A stretch of 64,000 bases of DNA from Pedobacter aquae (GTDB taxonomy: Bacteria; Bacteroidota; Bacteroidia; Sphingobacteriales; Sphingobacteriaceae): assembly GCF_008195825.1 (NCBI RefSeq), contig NZ_CP043329.1, positions 930,001 to 994,000 of the forward strand, read 5' to 3'. The notes under the pieces are model-generated. The model saw nothing but the letters and a program-made list of their open reading frames with translations, searched no databases and was not told the DNA's origin. The translations under genes and the position numbers were made by a program. Shown here piece after piece: positions 26,512 through 37,127 of this stretch (its first letter is position 1; the number at the start of each line of letters is the position of its first letter).

Positions 26512-27981
26512 ATGATTAAAAAGTATCAAAAACGAGGCAATTTGAGTATTAAACAGCTAAGAACTATTTTTACCATTTGTTTAGTTTTTATTTGCCAGCT
26601 TGCTTGGTCTCAAGAAAAGCCCAATGTGTTATTTTTAATTATTGATGATTTAAACGATTGGGTTTCCATCTCCAAGAAATTCCCAGGAGTTAAAACACCC
26701 AATATAGATAGACTAGCCCAATCAGGAACTTATTTTGAGAAAGCTTACAGTCAGGCGCCACTTTGCGGCCCTTCAAGGGCTTCTTTTTTATCAGGTCTAT
26801 TACCATCTAAAACAGGTGTTTACCTTCAAATAAAAGATACCGATCTTAAGCAATACCTCAATGATAAATTTCAGGTTGATTTTTTACCTAATTATTTCTC
26901 TAAAAACGGATATAAAACTTTAGGAGTAGGAAAGATTTTTCATAACGGAGAAGGTATTCAAGCTTTTGATGAGTATGGTGGTAAGTTTGAAGTTTATGGG
27001 CCCTTGCCAGAAAAACGTGTCAATTACGACCCTGCTTGGTTCGGACAAAAAGGAACACAAACAGATTGGGCTGCTTTTCCAGAGAAAGATGAGCAAATGC
27101 CCGATTATAAATATGCCAACTGGGTGGCTAGCCAATTTGCTAAAAAGCATGAAAAGCCATTTTTTATGGCCGTAGGTTTTATAAGACCACATGTGCCTTG
27201 GTATGTACCTCAAAAATGGTTCGATTTGGTGAAGAACTCGCCAACGCAAATGCCTCCATATCTTAAAAACGATATGGATGACATTCCACAAATAGGAAAA
27301 TCTATTACTGAAGTTCTAGAAATGCCAACTACAGAATGGGCCATCAATAAAAATAATTGGAAAGATATGGTACAAGCTTACCTAGCTTGTATTGCTTTTG
27401 TAGATGCTCAAGTTGGTAAAGTGCTTAATGCTTTAGAAAAATCGGCTTATAAGGATAATACCTACATCGTATTAATTTCTGATCACGGTTACCATTTAGG
27501 CGAGAAAAACAGATTTGCTAAACATTCTTTATGGGAACGTTCTGCTCATGTTCCGCTCATTATTAGTGGGCCAGGTTTACAGCAAAATAAGGTAAATGCT
27601 AACCCGGTAGGCTTAATTGATATTTATCCAACTTTGGTTGATTTAAGCGGCTTACCTAAAAACAAACAAAATGAGGGTAGAAGTTTGGCTCCGCTTTTAA
27701 GAAACCAGGTCAAGCATTGGGATTATCCGGTTTATTCCTTTTATGGAGCTAACAATGTATCTGTGTACAAAAATAAATATCATTACATCAAATATGAAGA
27801 CCTTTCAGAAGAGTTTTATGATTTAGAGAAAGACCCACAAGAATGGAAAAATAAAGCATCAGACTTAAAAGAATCTGTTTTATTAAATACTTTCAGGAAG
27901 TTGGCACCTGCTAAAACAGCGCCTTATGCGCCTAACTCTGTCATGGAGGGTAATGCTTATTTTAAATCTAAAAAACCTTAA
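26512..27981 (+). CDS. Secreted S1-family sulfatase (iduronate-2-sulfatase-like)
   Basis: A 489-residue protein with an N-terminal signal (ending LAWSQ). The sulfatase signature is CGPSR at residues 85-89; Cys85 is converted to formylglycine by an anaerobic or aerobic maturase encoded elsewhere. The metal-binding LIIDDLNDW (residues 43-51) and late SDHGYHLGEKNRFAKHSLWE supply the remaining active-site residues. IDS-like sulfatases (S1_7) remove 2-O-sulfate from uronic acids or related sugars, but the position cannot be fixed from sequence. It is gene 2 of the AraC-led operon. Confidence 0.88.
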   Translation: MIKKYQKRGNLSIKQLRTIFTICLVFICQLAWSQEKPNVLFLIIDDLNDWVSISKKFPGVKTPNIDRLAQSGTYFEKAYSQAPLCGPSRASFLSGLLPSKTGVYLQIKDTDLKQYLNDKFQVDFLPNYFSKNGYKTLGVGKIFHNGEGIQAFDEYGGKFEVYGPLPEKRVNYDPAWFGQKGTQTDWAAFPEKDEQMPDYKYANWVASQFAKKHEKPFFMAVGFIRPHVPWYVPQKWFDLVKNSPTQMPPYLKNDMDDIPQIGKSITEVLEMPTTEWAINKNNWKDMVQAYLACIAFVDAQVGKVLNALEKSAYKDNTYIVLISDHGYHLGEKNRFAKHSLWERSAHVPLIISGPGLQQNKVNANPVGLIDIYPTLVDLSGLPKNKQNEGRSLAPLLRNQVKHWDYPVYSFYGANNVSVYKNKYHYIKYEDLSEEFYDLEKDPQEWKNKASDLKESVLLNTFRKLAPAKTAPYAPNSVMEGNAYFKSKKP

Positions 27982-27992
27982 ATTATAATCTA

Positions 27993-28784
27993 TTGAAGTA
28001 TTGGATATTATATCTCTTAATTATTTTAAATACTGCTTTTGCGCAAGATTTGGCTCAAGCAGAGTTTAAAAATGTTAATGATTTGCAAGGCTGGAAGTTA
28101 TCTTTTCAGGATGATGGAACAAAAGCATGGCAAAAAAACTGGTTCTTAGATGGCCTAAGGGCAAAAATTGAAAACTCTGAGCGTGGTTTATTATTTAGCG
28201 CTGGAGATGTGGATGGTGATGATGCCTGTCATGCCGTTTTATGGACAAAAAAATCATTCTCAGGCGATATCAAGATGACTTACCATTATACCCGTACAGA
28301 TACAAGGCAAAACTGGGTCAACATTGTTTACATTCATGCTACCGGTATTGGAGAAAAACCTTACCACAAAGATATTTCTACATGGAGCAATTTAAGGATG
28401 ATACCTTACATGTCTTCCTATTTCAAATACATGAATGCTTTACACATCAGCTATGCAGCTTATGATGATGATTTACCCAAAGGACAAGATTATATCCGTT
28501 TAAGGAAATATCCGGTAGCCCCAAAAGCAAACTTCTCTAAAACTACAGAAATAGGGCCTTCTTATTTTGATACCGGCTTGTTTGTGCCTGGCAAAGAATA
28601 TCAAATTACCATCATCAAGAAGGCTAAACAGTTTTATTTTCATGTAAAAGGAGATGGTCAAGAGAAATTATACAGCTGGGATATATCATCTGCAGCAAAC
28701 ATTACAGAGGGAAGAGTTGGGCTAAGGCATATGTATACCAGATCTTCTTTGTACAAAAATTTTAAAATCTATACCCATAATTAA
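27993..28784 (+). CDS. DUF1961 family secreted protein (jelly-roll, probably glycan-acting)
   Basis: A 263-residue protein with a signal peptide ending TAFAQ and a single concanavalin-type beta-sandwich. WSNLRMIPYMSSYFKYMNALHISYAAYD and the VGLRHMYTRSSLYKNFKIY end are the clearest DUF1961 features. The start is a TTG at 27993: no ATG is available upstream in frame, and the hydrophobic signal begins immediately. DUF1961 proteins occur in many PULs, often near sulfatases, but I know of no proven reaction. It follows the sulfatase by 11 nt and precedes GH43 by 1 nt, so it is surely cotranscribed. Confidence 0.75.
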   Translation: MKYWILYLLIILNTAFAQDLAQAEFKNVNDLQGWKLSFQDDGTKAWQKNWFLDGLRAKIENSERGLLFSAGDVDGDDACHAVLWTKKSFSGDIKMTYHYTRTDTRQNWVNIVYIHATGIGEKPYHKDISTWSNLRMIPYMSSYFKYMNALHISYAAYDDDLPKGQDYIRLRKYPVAPKANFSKTTEIGPSYFDTGLFVPGKEYQITIIKKAKQFYFHVKGDGQEKLYSWDISSAANITEGRVGLRHMYTRSSLYKNFKIYTHN

Positions 28785-28785
28785 T

Positions 28786-30414
28786 ATGAAGAAATTAGTA
28801 TTTAGTTTGTTATTGAGTGTTTTTATGATCGGGTTGTGCCAACGTTTGCATAGTCAAAATTATTATCAAAATCCTATCCTCAAAGGCTTTTATCCAGATC
28901 CGTCTATTTGTCGTGTTGGAAGCGATTATTATATGGTAACCTCAACATTTGAGTACTTTCCGGGTGTGCCTATTTTTCATAGTAAAGACTTAGTGAATTG
29001 GAACCAGATTGGACATGTTTTAAGCAGACCATCACAACTTAATTTAGATAGCGTAAGGATATCAGGAGGTATTTACGCACCTACTATTAGGTATCATAAT
29101 GGAACTTTTTATATGATTACTACTTTGATAGGGACTAAGCAAGGCGGTAATTTTTTCGTAACAGCAAAATCTCCGGCAGGGCCATGGTCAGACCCACAAT
29201 GGTTGCCTAAAGAAGCCATAGGTATAGATCCATCTTTGTTTTTTGATGACGATGGAAAAGTATATTATACCGGAAATAAAAAACCTATTAATCAAGCTCA
29301 GGAAACGCGTTACAGACAAATCTGGTTACAAGAGGTTGATTTAAAAACGAGAACATTTGTTGGCGAGCGTAGTATCATCTTGGAAGAAGGTGCTTTACAT
29401 GGTGCGCATAATGCTGAAGCTCCGCATATCTATAAAAAAGATGGTTACTATTATTTGGTAATAGCCGAGGGCGGCACAGCCGATAACCATGCCGTTACCA
29501 TTTTTAGAAGTAAAAACATTAGTGGTCCTTACGAAGGGAATAAGAAGAACCCAATTCTTACACATCGCCATTTAGGCGTAAATTATCCTATAACCGCAAC
29601 CGGTCATGCTGATTTTGTTGATACCCAAAATGGCGAATGGTGGATGGTTTTACTTGGGATAAGAAAATACGGTGGCTTGCACTATAATTTAGGCAGAGAA
29701 ACCTTTTTAGCTAAAATAGAGTGGCAAGATGGTTGGCCTATTGTTAACCCTGGAGAAGGTAAAGTTTTAGCTCAGCAATTGAAGCCTAACTTACCAGAAT
29801 TTAACATCACGCAAGAGAATTTAAGAGATGATTTTTCATCCGATACCCTTTTTCATTACTGGAATTTTTTAAGAACACCCAGAACAGATTTTTGGTCGCT
29901 ATCTAAAAGAAAAGGTTTTTTAAGACTGCAATTAGGAAAAGCACAAGTTTCTGAGTTAGCAGCACCATCTTTTGTTGGAAGAAGACAACAAGATAGCTCT
30001 TTTACAGCCGAAACATCTTTGCAGTTTAATCCCAAAAAAGAAAATGAGCTTGCCGGAATGGTTTTGATGATGAATGGCAATTTTCAATATCGTTTAGAGA
30101 AGATATTACAAAAAGGAAAACCTCATGTACAACTAATTAAAAGGTTTAAAGGTGTGGATGAGGTAGTAAATACCATAGCTATAGAGAAAGGCGATTTAGT
30201 GATGGGGATAAATGCTAAAGGACAAGATTTAGACTTCTACATCAAACAAAACGGAAAGAAACAAAACTTAGCTATAAAAGCAGATGGTAGGATACTAAGC
30301 GTAGTAAATGCAGGTGGTTTCACTGGAGTTTATATTGGTTTATATGCCAGTTCTAAAGGTATAGCATCAAGCAATTATGCTGATTTTGATTGGTTTGAAT
30401 ATAAAGGGTTATAA
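28786..30414 (+). CDS. Glycoside hydrolase family 43 (xylosidase/arabinofuranosidase type)
   Basis: A 542-residue secreted enzyme (signal peptide to about 23). The five-bladed propeller shows the family residues: general base Asp38 in FYPDPS, the pKa-setting Asp in IGIDPSLFFDDDG, and the acid Glu in HNAEAPHIYKK. A C-terminal beta-sandwich (about 350-542, opening DDFSSDTLFHYWNFLRTP) is typical of two-domain GH43 enzymes. These remove terminal xylose or arabinose. A close paralogue is the frameshifted gene at 32064-33706. It lies 1 nt after DUF1961. Confidence 0.9.
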   Translation: MKKLVFSLLLSVFMIGLCQRLHSQNYYQNPILKGFYPDPSICRVGSDYYMVTSTFEYFPGVPIFHSKDLVNWNQIGHVLSRPSQLNLDSVRISGGIYAPTIRYHNGTFYMITTLIGTKQGGNFFVTAKSPAGPWSDPQWLPKEAIGIDPSLFFDDDGKVYYTGNKKPINQAQETRYRQIWLQEVDLKTRTFVGERSIILEEGALHGAHNAEAPHIYKKDGYYYLVIAEGGTADNHAVTIFRSKNISGPYEGNKKNPILTHRHLGVNYPITATGHADFVDTQNGEWWMVLLGIRKYGGLHYNLGRETFLAKIEWQDGWPIVNPGEGKVLAQQLKPNLPEFNITQENLRDDFSSDTLFHYWNFLRTPRTDFWSLSKRKGFLRLQLGKAQVSELAAPSFVGRRQQDSSFTAETSLQFNPKKENELAGMVLMMNGNFQYRLEKILQKGKPHVQLIKRFKGVDEVVNTIAIEKGDLVMGINAKGQDLDFYIKQNGKKQNLAIKADGRILSVVNAGGFTGVYIGLYASSKGIASSNYADFDWFEYKGL

Positions 30415-30431
30415 TTTTTATTTCTGTAATC

Positions 30432-32060
30432 ATGCTTAATAAAAATATAAGATACATTTTGATGCTAAGTATCGGTTTTACTTTGCTATCAAACCAATTT
30501 CTTAAAGCACAGGAAAAAGTAAAGCGTCCTAATATTTTATGGATTACCTGTGAGGATATGAGTGCTAATTTACCCATGTATGGAGATTCTACTATCCAAA
30601 CACCGCATTTAAGCAAGTTTGCTCAACAAGCTGTAAAATATACTCGTATGTATTCGGTAGCTGGTGTTTGCGCTCCAAGTCGGTCTGGTATTATTACAGG
30701 TATGTACCCTCCAGCTATTGGCACCCAGCACATGAGAACAGGTACTGGTGGCGAAAAAGACCCAACTATACCAAGTTACCAAGCTGTAACACCGCCAGAG
30801 GTAAAAGCTTTTCCAGAGTATTTAAGAGCCGCAGGTTATTACTGTACCAATAATCAAAAAACAGATTATCAAATAGGGGAGCCTTTTACCGTTTGGGATG
30901 ATTGTAGTAAAGATGCGCATTGGCGTAACAGACCAAAAGACAAGCCTTTTTTTGCTGTTTTTAACATCAATGAAACGCATGAATCTATGATATGGAAAAA
31001 TGCGAACAGACCTTTACGAGTAAATCCTAAAGACATAAAATTACCACCTTATTATCCTGAGAGTGATATTATTAGAAATGATATAGCTCGTTATTACGAT
31101 AATATTATGCTGATGGATAGCATTGCAGGTAGCATTTTAAAACAGTTAGAAGATGATGGCTTGGCAGAAAATACCATTGTTTTCTTCTTTAGCGACCATG
31201 GTGCTGCTTTACCTTGGTACAAAAGAGAAATTTATGAAAGAGGTTTACATGTGCCTTTTATGGTGAGATTTCCTGATGGTCAGCTGGCCAAAACAACCAA
31301 TAACCAGTTGCTAAGTTTTATGGATTTAGCACCAACCGTTCTTTCCTTAGCCAATATTCCGCTGCCTAAGCATTTTAACGGACAAGCATTTCTAGGAAAT
31401 CAAAAAGCTGAAAGTCCAAGGCAATACATATTTGCAGCTAGAGATAGATTGGATGAACATTATGATTTAGTTAGAACTGTAAGGGATAGCAAATTTCAAT
31501 ATATCCGTAACTACCAACCAGAAAAATTGAACTATATGGATGTTGGTTTTCGTAAGCAAATGCCTTTAATGGCAGAAATACTAAAATTAAAAGACCAGCA
31601 AAAACTAGATAGCATCCAAAGCAGATGGTTTAAAAGTAAGCCTGTAGAAGAACTTTATGACGTAGAAAAAGACCCTTTCGAATTGAATAATCTAGCTCAA
31701 AACCCTGCATACGCTGCAAAATTGCAAGAGCTAAGAGCAATACAAAATAATTGGTCTTTACAAATTAAGGATAAGGGCTTCATGTCTGAAAAAGATATGG
31801 TGCGTTTGATGTGGTCGGGCGGTATACAACCTATCACAGCTAAACCAGTTGCACAAATCATACAGCAAAATAAAGAAACTCAAATTGCTTTAAGTAGCCC
31901 TACAAACGGAGCTTCTATAGGCTATAAAATAGGAGATTCTGGTTCATGGGAATTATATCATCAGCCTATAACAGTAAAGAAAGGTGTTAAAGTGTATGCT
32001 AAAGCCATTCGCTATGGTTACAAAGAGAGTGAAGAAATAATGATTACCACAAATAAATAA
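30432..32060 (+). CDS. Secreted S1-family sulfatase (heparan N-sulfatase-like, S1_8 type)
   Basis: A 542-residue protein with a signal peptide ending near LKAQ. The signature is CAPSR (residues 80-84; Cys80 to formylglycine), and TCEDMSANLPMYGD (from 39) carries the early metal ligands. The metal-binding SDHGAALPWYKREIYERGLHVP follows. The arrangement resembles the SGSH-like subfamily S1_8. A short extra C-terminal strand region (about 460-542) is present. The sulfate position is not predictable. It is cotranscribed, with 17 nt to the preceding GH43 and 3 nt to the next. Confidence 0.87.
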   Translation: MLNKNIRYILMLSIGFTLLSNQFLKAQEKVKRPNILWITCEDMSANLPMYGDSTIQTPHLSKFAQQAVKYTRMYSVAGVCAPSRSGIITGMYPPAIGTQHMRTGTGGEKDPTIPSYQAVTPPEVKAFPEYLRAAGYYCTNNQKTDYQIGEPFTVWDDCSKDAHWRNRPKDKPFFAVFNINETHESMIWKNANRPLRVNPKDIKLPPYYPESDIIRNDIARYYDNIMLMDSIAGSILKQLEDDGLAENTIVFFFSDHGAALPWYKREIYERGLHVPFMVRFPDGQLAKTTNNQLLSFMDLAPTVLSLANIPLPKHFNGQAFLGNQKAESPRQYIFAARDRLDEHYDLVRTVRDSKFQYIRNYQPEKLNYMDVGFRKQMPLMAEILKLKDQQKLDSIQSRWFKSKPVEELYDVEKDPFELNNLAQNPAYAAKLQELRAIQNNWSLQIKDKGFMSEKDMVRLMWSGGIQPITAKPVAQIIQQNKETQIALSSPTNGASIGYKIGDSGSWELYHQPITVKKGVKVYAKAIRYGYKESEEIMITTNK

Positions 32061-32063
32061 TAT

Positions 32064-33706
32064 ATGAAGCGTTTTATAGCATTTTTATATAGTGCCGTTT
32101 TGGTATTGATGATGAACAATAGTTTGGTACATGCTCAAGCTAAATCTACTTTTCAAAATCCTATTTTAAAAGGTTTTTATCCGGACCCATCAATTTGTAG
32201 GGTGGGAGACGACTATTATATGGTTACCTCAAGTTTTGAGTATTTTCCAGGAGTGCCCATTTTTCACAGTAAAGATTTAGTGAATTGGCAGCAAATTGGT
32301 CATGTTTTAGATAGGCCATCTCAATTAAATTTAGATAAAATTCATCCCTCTGGGGGGATTTTTGCACCTACCATACGTTATCATAAAGGAACTTTCTACA
32401 TGATAACCACCTTAATTACCAATAAAAACAATACAGGGACAAATTTTTATGTAACAGCAAAATCTCCTGCTGGTCCTTGGTCTGAGCCTAATTGGTTAAA
32501 AGATGCACCAGGTATAGATCCATCTTTGTTTTTTGATGATGATGGAAAAGTATATTATACAGGAAACAGAACTCCTGATGATAAACCAACTGGTTCTAAG
32601 TACAGACAAATTTGGATTCAAGAATTAGATACCGCAAAGAAACAATTGGTGGGTAAAGTTACCGTTGCTGTAGAAGAAGGTGCTTTACATCAAGCAGTAG
32701 TGGCAGAGTCTCCGCACATGTATAAAAAGGACGGTTATTATTATATCATGATTGCCGAGGGAGGCACTGGAATAGACCATGCGGTAACCATTTTTAGAAG
32801 TAAAATCCACTTGGGCCTTATGAAGGAAATAAGAAAAATCCTATCATTACACATCGTCATTTAGGTAAGCAATATCCTGTAGCTTGTATAGGGCATGCAG
32901 ATTTGGTAGAAACACAGCAGGGCGAGTGGTGGATGGTGTTACTAGGCGTTAGAACCTACGGCGGTTTTCATTATAATTTGGGCAGAGAAACATTTCTTAC
33001 GCCCATTAACTGGCAAGAAGATTGGCCTGTTGTGAATATAGGAGTTGGTAAAGTCTTACTTGAAGAAAGAAAACCTAATTTACCAGCCTTCACAGCTAAA
33101 AAAGAAAATACTTTTGATGATTTTAATAGTGATAGCTTACATTACTATTGGAATTTTTTACGTACGCCTAGAGCTAAATTTTGGTCTTTAACAGACAAGA
33201 AAGGCTATTTAGCTTTACAGTTAAGGCCGCAATCTTTAGTTGATATCGCTCAACCTTCTTTTATTGGAAGAAGACAGCAAGACACCTCTTTCTTTGCAGA
33301 AACAAAAATGCTTTTTGAGCCTAAAGCAGCACACGAAAGTGCTGGTTTGGTAGTCATGATGAACAATAATTTCCATTTCAGGATAGAAAAGATATTAGAA
33401 AACAGCAAGCTTTATCTAAAACTCATCAGAAGACATGCTGGAAAAGAGGAACTTTTGGCTAAGCAAGAAGTTTTAAAAGGAGAGCTTGTTATAGGTGTTA
33501 AAGCTATCGGTCAGGATTACTTTTTTTATGTAAAGCAAAACGATAAAACCGTTTTTCTAAAAGAAAATGTTGATGGCAGAACGTTAAGTAGGGTAAATAC
33601 CGGAGGATTTACCGGAACATATATAGGTTTATATGCCTCATCAAATGGTTTATCATCAAAAAATAAAGCATTTTATGATTGGTTAAACTATCAGCAAATA
33701 AAATAA
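32064..33706 (+). pseudogene. GH43 family enzyme, second copy, with single-base frameshift
   Basis: In two frames: 32064-32864 gives the start, and the same protein continues from about 32803 to 33706 in another frame. Repairing one base gives 547 residues that align throughout with the GH43 at 28786. The missing base is in the A4 run 32802-32805, where the paralogue reads AGTAAAAACATT and this copy AGTAAAATCC. The catalytic Asp41 (FYPDPS), Asp in PGIDPSLFFDDDG and Glu in VVAESPHMYKK are all present. The function would be as for the first copy. I suspect sequence error rather than decay; see the frameshift finding. Confidence 0.85.
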
Positions 33707-33717
33707 TCCAACATCAT

Positions 33718-35255
33718 ATGAAACCTAAATTTTTAGCTTTTTTAAGCTTAAGTTTCTTGTTTTTAACAACTGTTATTGCACAAGAACAAAAGAAACCAAA
33801 TGTTTTATTCATTGCGGTAGATGATTTAAAACCTTATTTAAACTTTTATGGCTATGCGGCTGTAAAATCTCCAAACTTAGATAAGCTTGCGGAAAGAAGT
33901 ACCGTTTTTATGAGTAATTATTGCCAACAGGCAGTATGTGCCCCAACAAGAGCAAGCTTATTAACGGGGCTACGCCCAGATAGAACTCAGGTTTGGGATC
34001 TAAAGACACTCATCAGAGATAAAGTACCTCAAGTAGTTACTTTGCCACAACTTTTTAAAGAAAATGGCTATACCACAGCTGCATTAGGCAAAATATTTGA
34101 CCAAAGAAGTGTTGATAAAAAGCATGATGAAATCTCTTGGTCTGAGCCTTATAAAAACAAGTTTAAGTTTCCTGATGCTTATGGTGCACCAGTAGCTGGT
34201 CATTATCAAAATCCAGAGCTTAAAAAGAAATATGGCGATATATTAGAAGAAACACCTAATAATCCTAATGTGAAAGAGAATATTAAAGTTTCCACAGAGG
34301 CTTTAGATATTCCAGATGAAGCTTACGCTGATGGTGCTATGGTAACAGAAGCTATAAAAGATTTAAAAAAATACGGCAGCGCTGGCAAACCTTTCTTCTT
34401 AGCAGTAGGGATTCGTAAACCACACTTGCCTTTTGTGGCTCCAAAAAATATTGGGATTTGTATGATAGAAGCAAAATAGAACTTGCAAAATGGCAAAAGC
34501 CATCTATCGATGGACCTGCTATAGCTTATCATAATTCTGGCGAATTAAGAGGATATAATGATATTGTACCTTTAAACGCTGATGCAGAACAGCTAAGTTT
34601 AAGCGAAGATAAGCAGCGAGAACTTATACATGGTTATTACGCAAGTATCAGCTATATAGATGCACAAATAGGAAGGTTGCTTAATGAGTTAAAAGCATCT
34701 GGACTAGATAAAAATACCATTGTTATTCTTTGGGGAGACCACGGTTGGCATTTTGGCGACCATAGCCTTTGGAATAAGCATTCTACTTTTGAGCAAGCTA
34801 CAAGAACCCCTTTAGTGATTGCCTTACCTGGCCAGAAAGAAAAATTGATGTACCAACATCCTACAGAGTTTGTAGATGTTTATCCAACTTTGGCAGAGCT
34901 AGCTCAAATTAAAACCCCTCAAGGTCTTGATGGTAAAAGTTTAGTTCCTGCTTTAAAAGGAGTACAAACGCCAATCAAAGATTTTGCGATTAGCCAATAT
35001 CCACGTAAAGATAATCATATGGGTTATGCCCTAAGAACCAAAAAATACCGTTATGTAGAGTGGGTTAAGGATTTTAGAACAACAGGCAATTTTAATGCGG
35101 CCAATGTAAATGCTATAGAGCTGTATGATTATGAAAAGGACCCTCTAGAATCAAAAAATGTTGCTAACGACCCTACTTATAAAAAAATAAAAGAAGAGTT
35201 AAGCAATAAGATGCATACCTTTTATGCAGAACAAGCAGCAAAAGTTAAAAAATAA
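33718..35255 (+). pseudogene. S1-family sulfatase (iduronate-2-sulfatase-like), single-base frameshift
   Basis: Two frames (33718-34479 and 34458-35255) join into 512 residues if one A is added to the A6 run at 34443-34448. The joined text then reads [21 protein letters not shown], which is the normal S1_7 sequence. The signature is CAPTR (residues 74-78), in which Thr replaces the usual Ser; this variant is permitted in the sulfatase pattern. The signal peptide ends near VIAQ. A second half with WGDHGWHFGDHSLWNKHSTFEQ completes the active site. The start is ATG 33718. Genes on both sides are in the same operon. Confidence 0.85.
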
Positions 35256-35279
35256 GCTAACCATCAATATATCTCAAGA

Positions 35280-36472
35280 ATGAAAAATTTAAAATTATTA
35301 GTAAGTGTTGTATCGCTAGGGTTTTTAAGTGAAGTTTCTTATGCTCAGGATGTTAAGAATGCTTTTGCCCATGCCGAGCTACAAGCAACAGAAATGCTAA
35401 AGCAAGTGAAGCTGGCAAAAGAAAAAACTCCTGTTAACAGTAAAAATGAAGCTTTAGTTTCACCGCGTACTTTAGAAGATGGCGAACTTAAACTAGTTCC
35501 ATCAAGAGACTGGACAAGCGGATTTTTCCCAGGTGAGTTATGGTATTTATACGATTATACTAAAAATCCTAAATGGTTAAACGCGGCAAAAGCTTTTACT
35601 GCTGATATTGAAAGAGAGAAACTAAACGCAACCACCCACGATATGGGTTTTAAAGTGTTTTGCAGTTTCGGAAATGCCTACAGATTAACAAATGATAGTT
35701 ACTATAAAGATGTTATCATACAATCTGCTAAGACATTAGCCACAAGATTTAATCCTAAAGTTGGCGCTATCCGCTCTTGGGATCATAATACAGATAAATG
35801 GGATTTTCCTGTAATTATAGATAACATGTTAAATCTTGAGCTTTTATTTGAAGCTACCAAGCTAACAGGCGATTCTTCTTTCCATAAGATTGCTGTTACA
35901 CATGCTAATACAACCTTAAAAAATCATTTCAGACCAGATTATAGTACTTATCATGTTATTGCCTATAACCCACAAACAGGTGCTGTAGAAAAGAAAAACA
36001 CACATCAAGGTTATTCACATGAATCTGCATGGTCTAGAGGGCAAGCTTGGGGATTATATGGTTATACTTTATGTTATCGATATACAAAAGATAAAGCTTA
36101 CTTAAAACAAGCAGAAAATATCGCTAAATATATCTTTACACATAAAAACCTACCGGCAGATTTAATTCCTTATTGGGATTTTGATGCCCCTAAGATTCCA
36201 AATGAGCCTAGAGATGTTTCTGCTGCAACAGTAATAGCCTCAAGTCTTTACGAGCTTAGTAAATACAGCAATAAGAGTAAGTTTTATGTAGATAAAGCCA
36301 ACACCATGCTAAAAATTTAAGCACAAAATACATCGCTCCAAAAGGTACTCATAAAGGTTTTGTATTGTTAAACAGCACCGGGTCTAAGCCACACAATGGC
36401 GAAATAGATGTACCTATTATTTATGCAGAATACTATTATTTAGAAGCTTTATTAAGATTTAAAAATTTATAA
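35280..36472 (+). pseudogene. GH88 unsaturated glucuronyl hydrolase, single-base frameshift near the C-terminus
   Basis: The first 346 residues (35280-36320) are an alpha/alpha-barrel enzyme with both catalytic Asp, Asp121 in THDMGF and Asp181 in IIDNMLNLELL, and the RGQAWGLYGY motif. A missing A in the A5 run 36311-36315 gives an early stop. Reading on in the shifted frame supplies the normal C-terminus with GEIDVPIIYAEYYYLEALLRF, to 397 residues. The enzyme removes the 4,5-unsaturated uronic acid that a polysaccharide lyase leaves, so a lyase step is expected in this PUL. The signal peptide ends VSYAQ. The next ATG is 1 nt after its stop. Confidence 0.87.
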
Positions 36473-36473
36473 G

Positions 36474-37124
36474 ATGAGAAATTATAAGAGAAGATATTTA
36501 GGTTTTGCTACCCTATTGGTTGCTTTTACTTTTATAGCAGCAAGTTTTCAAACACCTAAAAATGTTTTAATTATTGGCGATTCTATTTCTATAGGATATA
36601 CACCATTTATTCAGAAAGCTTTAACAGATGTTAATGTTGAGCATAATCCCGGTAACGGAGGCCCTACTACAAGAGGCGTACAAAACATAGAAAAATGGCT
36701 GGGAGATAGAGAGTGGGATGTGATAACCTTTAATTTTGGTTTACATGACATGGTTCATAGAGATTCCTCAAACAAATATGATGTTGTAAAAGGTAAAATC
36801 AGTGTTCCTTTAGAGGATTATAGAAAAAACTTACAAGCCATAGTAGATAAGTTAAAAGAGACTACAGCAACTATAATTTTCATCAATACTACAACAGTTC
36901 CAGAAAATGCAGCTGGCAGAAAAGTAGAATCTCCTGCACAGTATAATAAAATTGCTTTAGAGGTCATGAAAAAGAATAAAATAGAGGTTTTAGATCTTTA
37001 TAAAACATCATTAACAGTACATCCGGCAAACTCTAAACCAGGTAATGTACATTATACAGAGCAAGGTTACGAGCTATTAGCTCAACCTATTACCGATAAA
37101 ATTAAATCACTTTTAAAGAAATAA
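36474..37124 (+). CDS. Secreted SGNH/GDSL hydrolase (probable carbohydrate esterase)
   Basis: A 216-residue protein with an N-terminal hydrophobic signal and the SGNH fold. Block I is IIGDSIS with Ser37 as nucleophile, the Gly/Asn blocks are visible in NGGPTTRG and NFGLHD, and the catalytic His193 lies in NVHYTEQGY. The residue three before this His, normally Asp (DxxH), is Gly190. In the PUL setting it probably removes acetyl groups from the glycan. It overlaps neither neighbour: 1 nt after the GH88 gene and 3 nt before the beta-helix gene. Confidence 0.8.
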   Translation: MRNYKRRYLGFATLLVAFTFIAASFQTPKNVLIIGDSISIGYTPFIQKALTDVNVEHNPGNGGPTTRGVQNIEKWLGDREWDVITFNFGLHDMVHRDSSNKYDVVKGKISVPLEDYRKNLQAIVDKLKETTATIIFINTTTVPENAAGRKVESPAQYNKIALEVMKKNKIEVLDLYKTSLTVHPANSKPGNVHYTEQGYELLAQPITDKIKSLLKK

Positions 37125-37127
37125 CCC

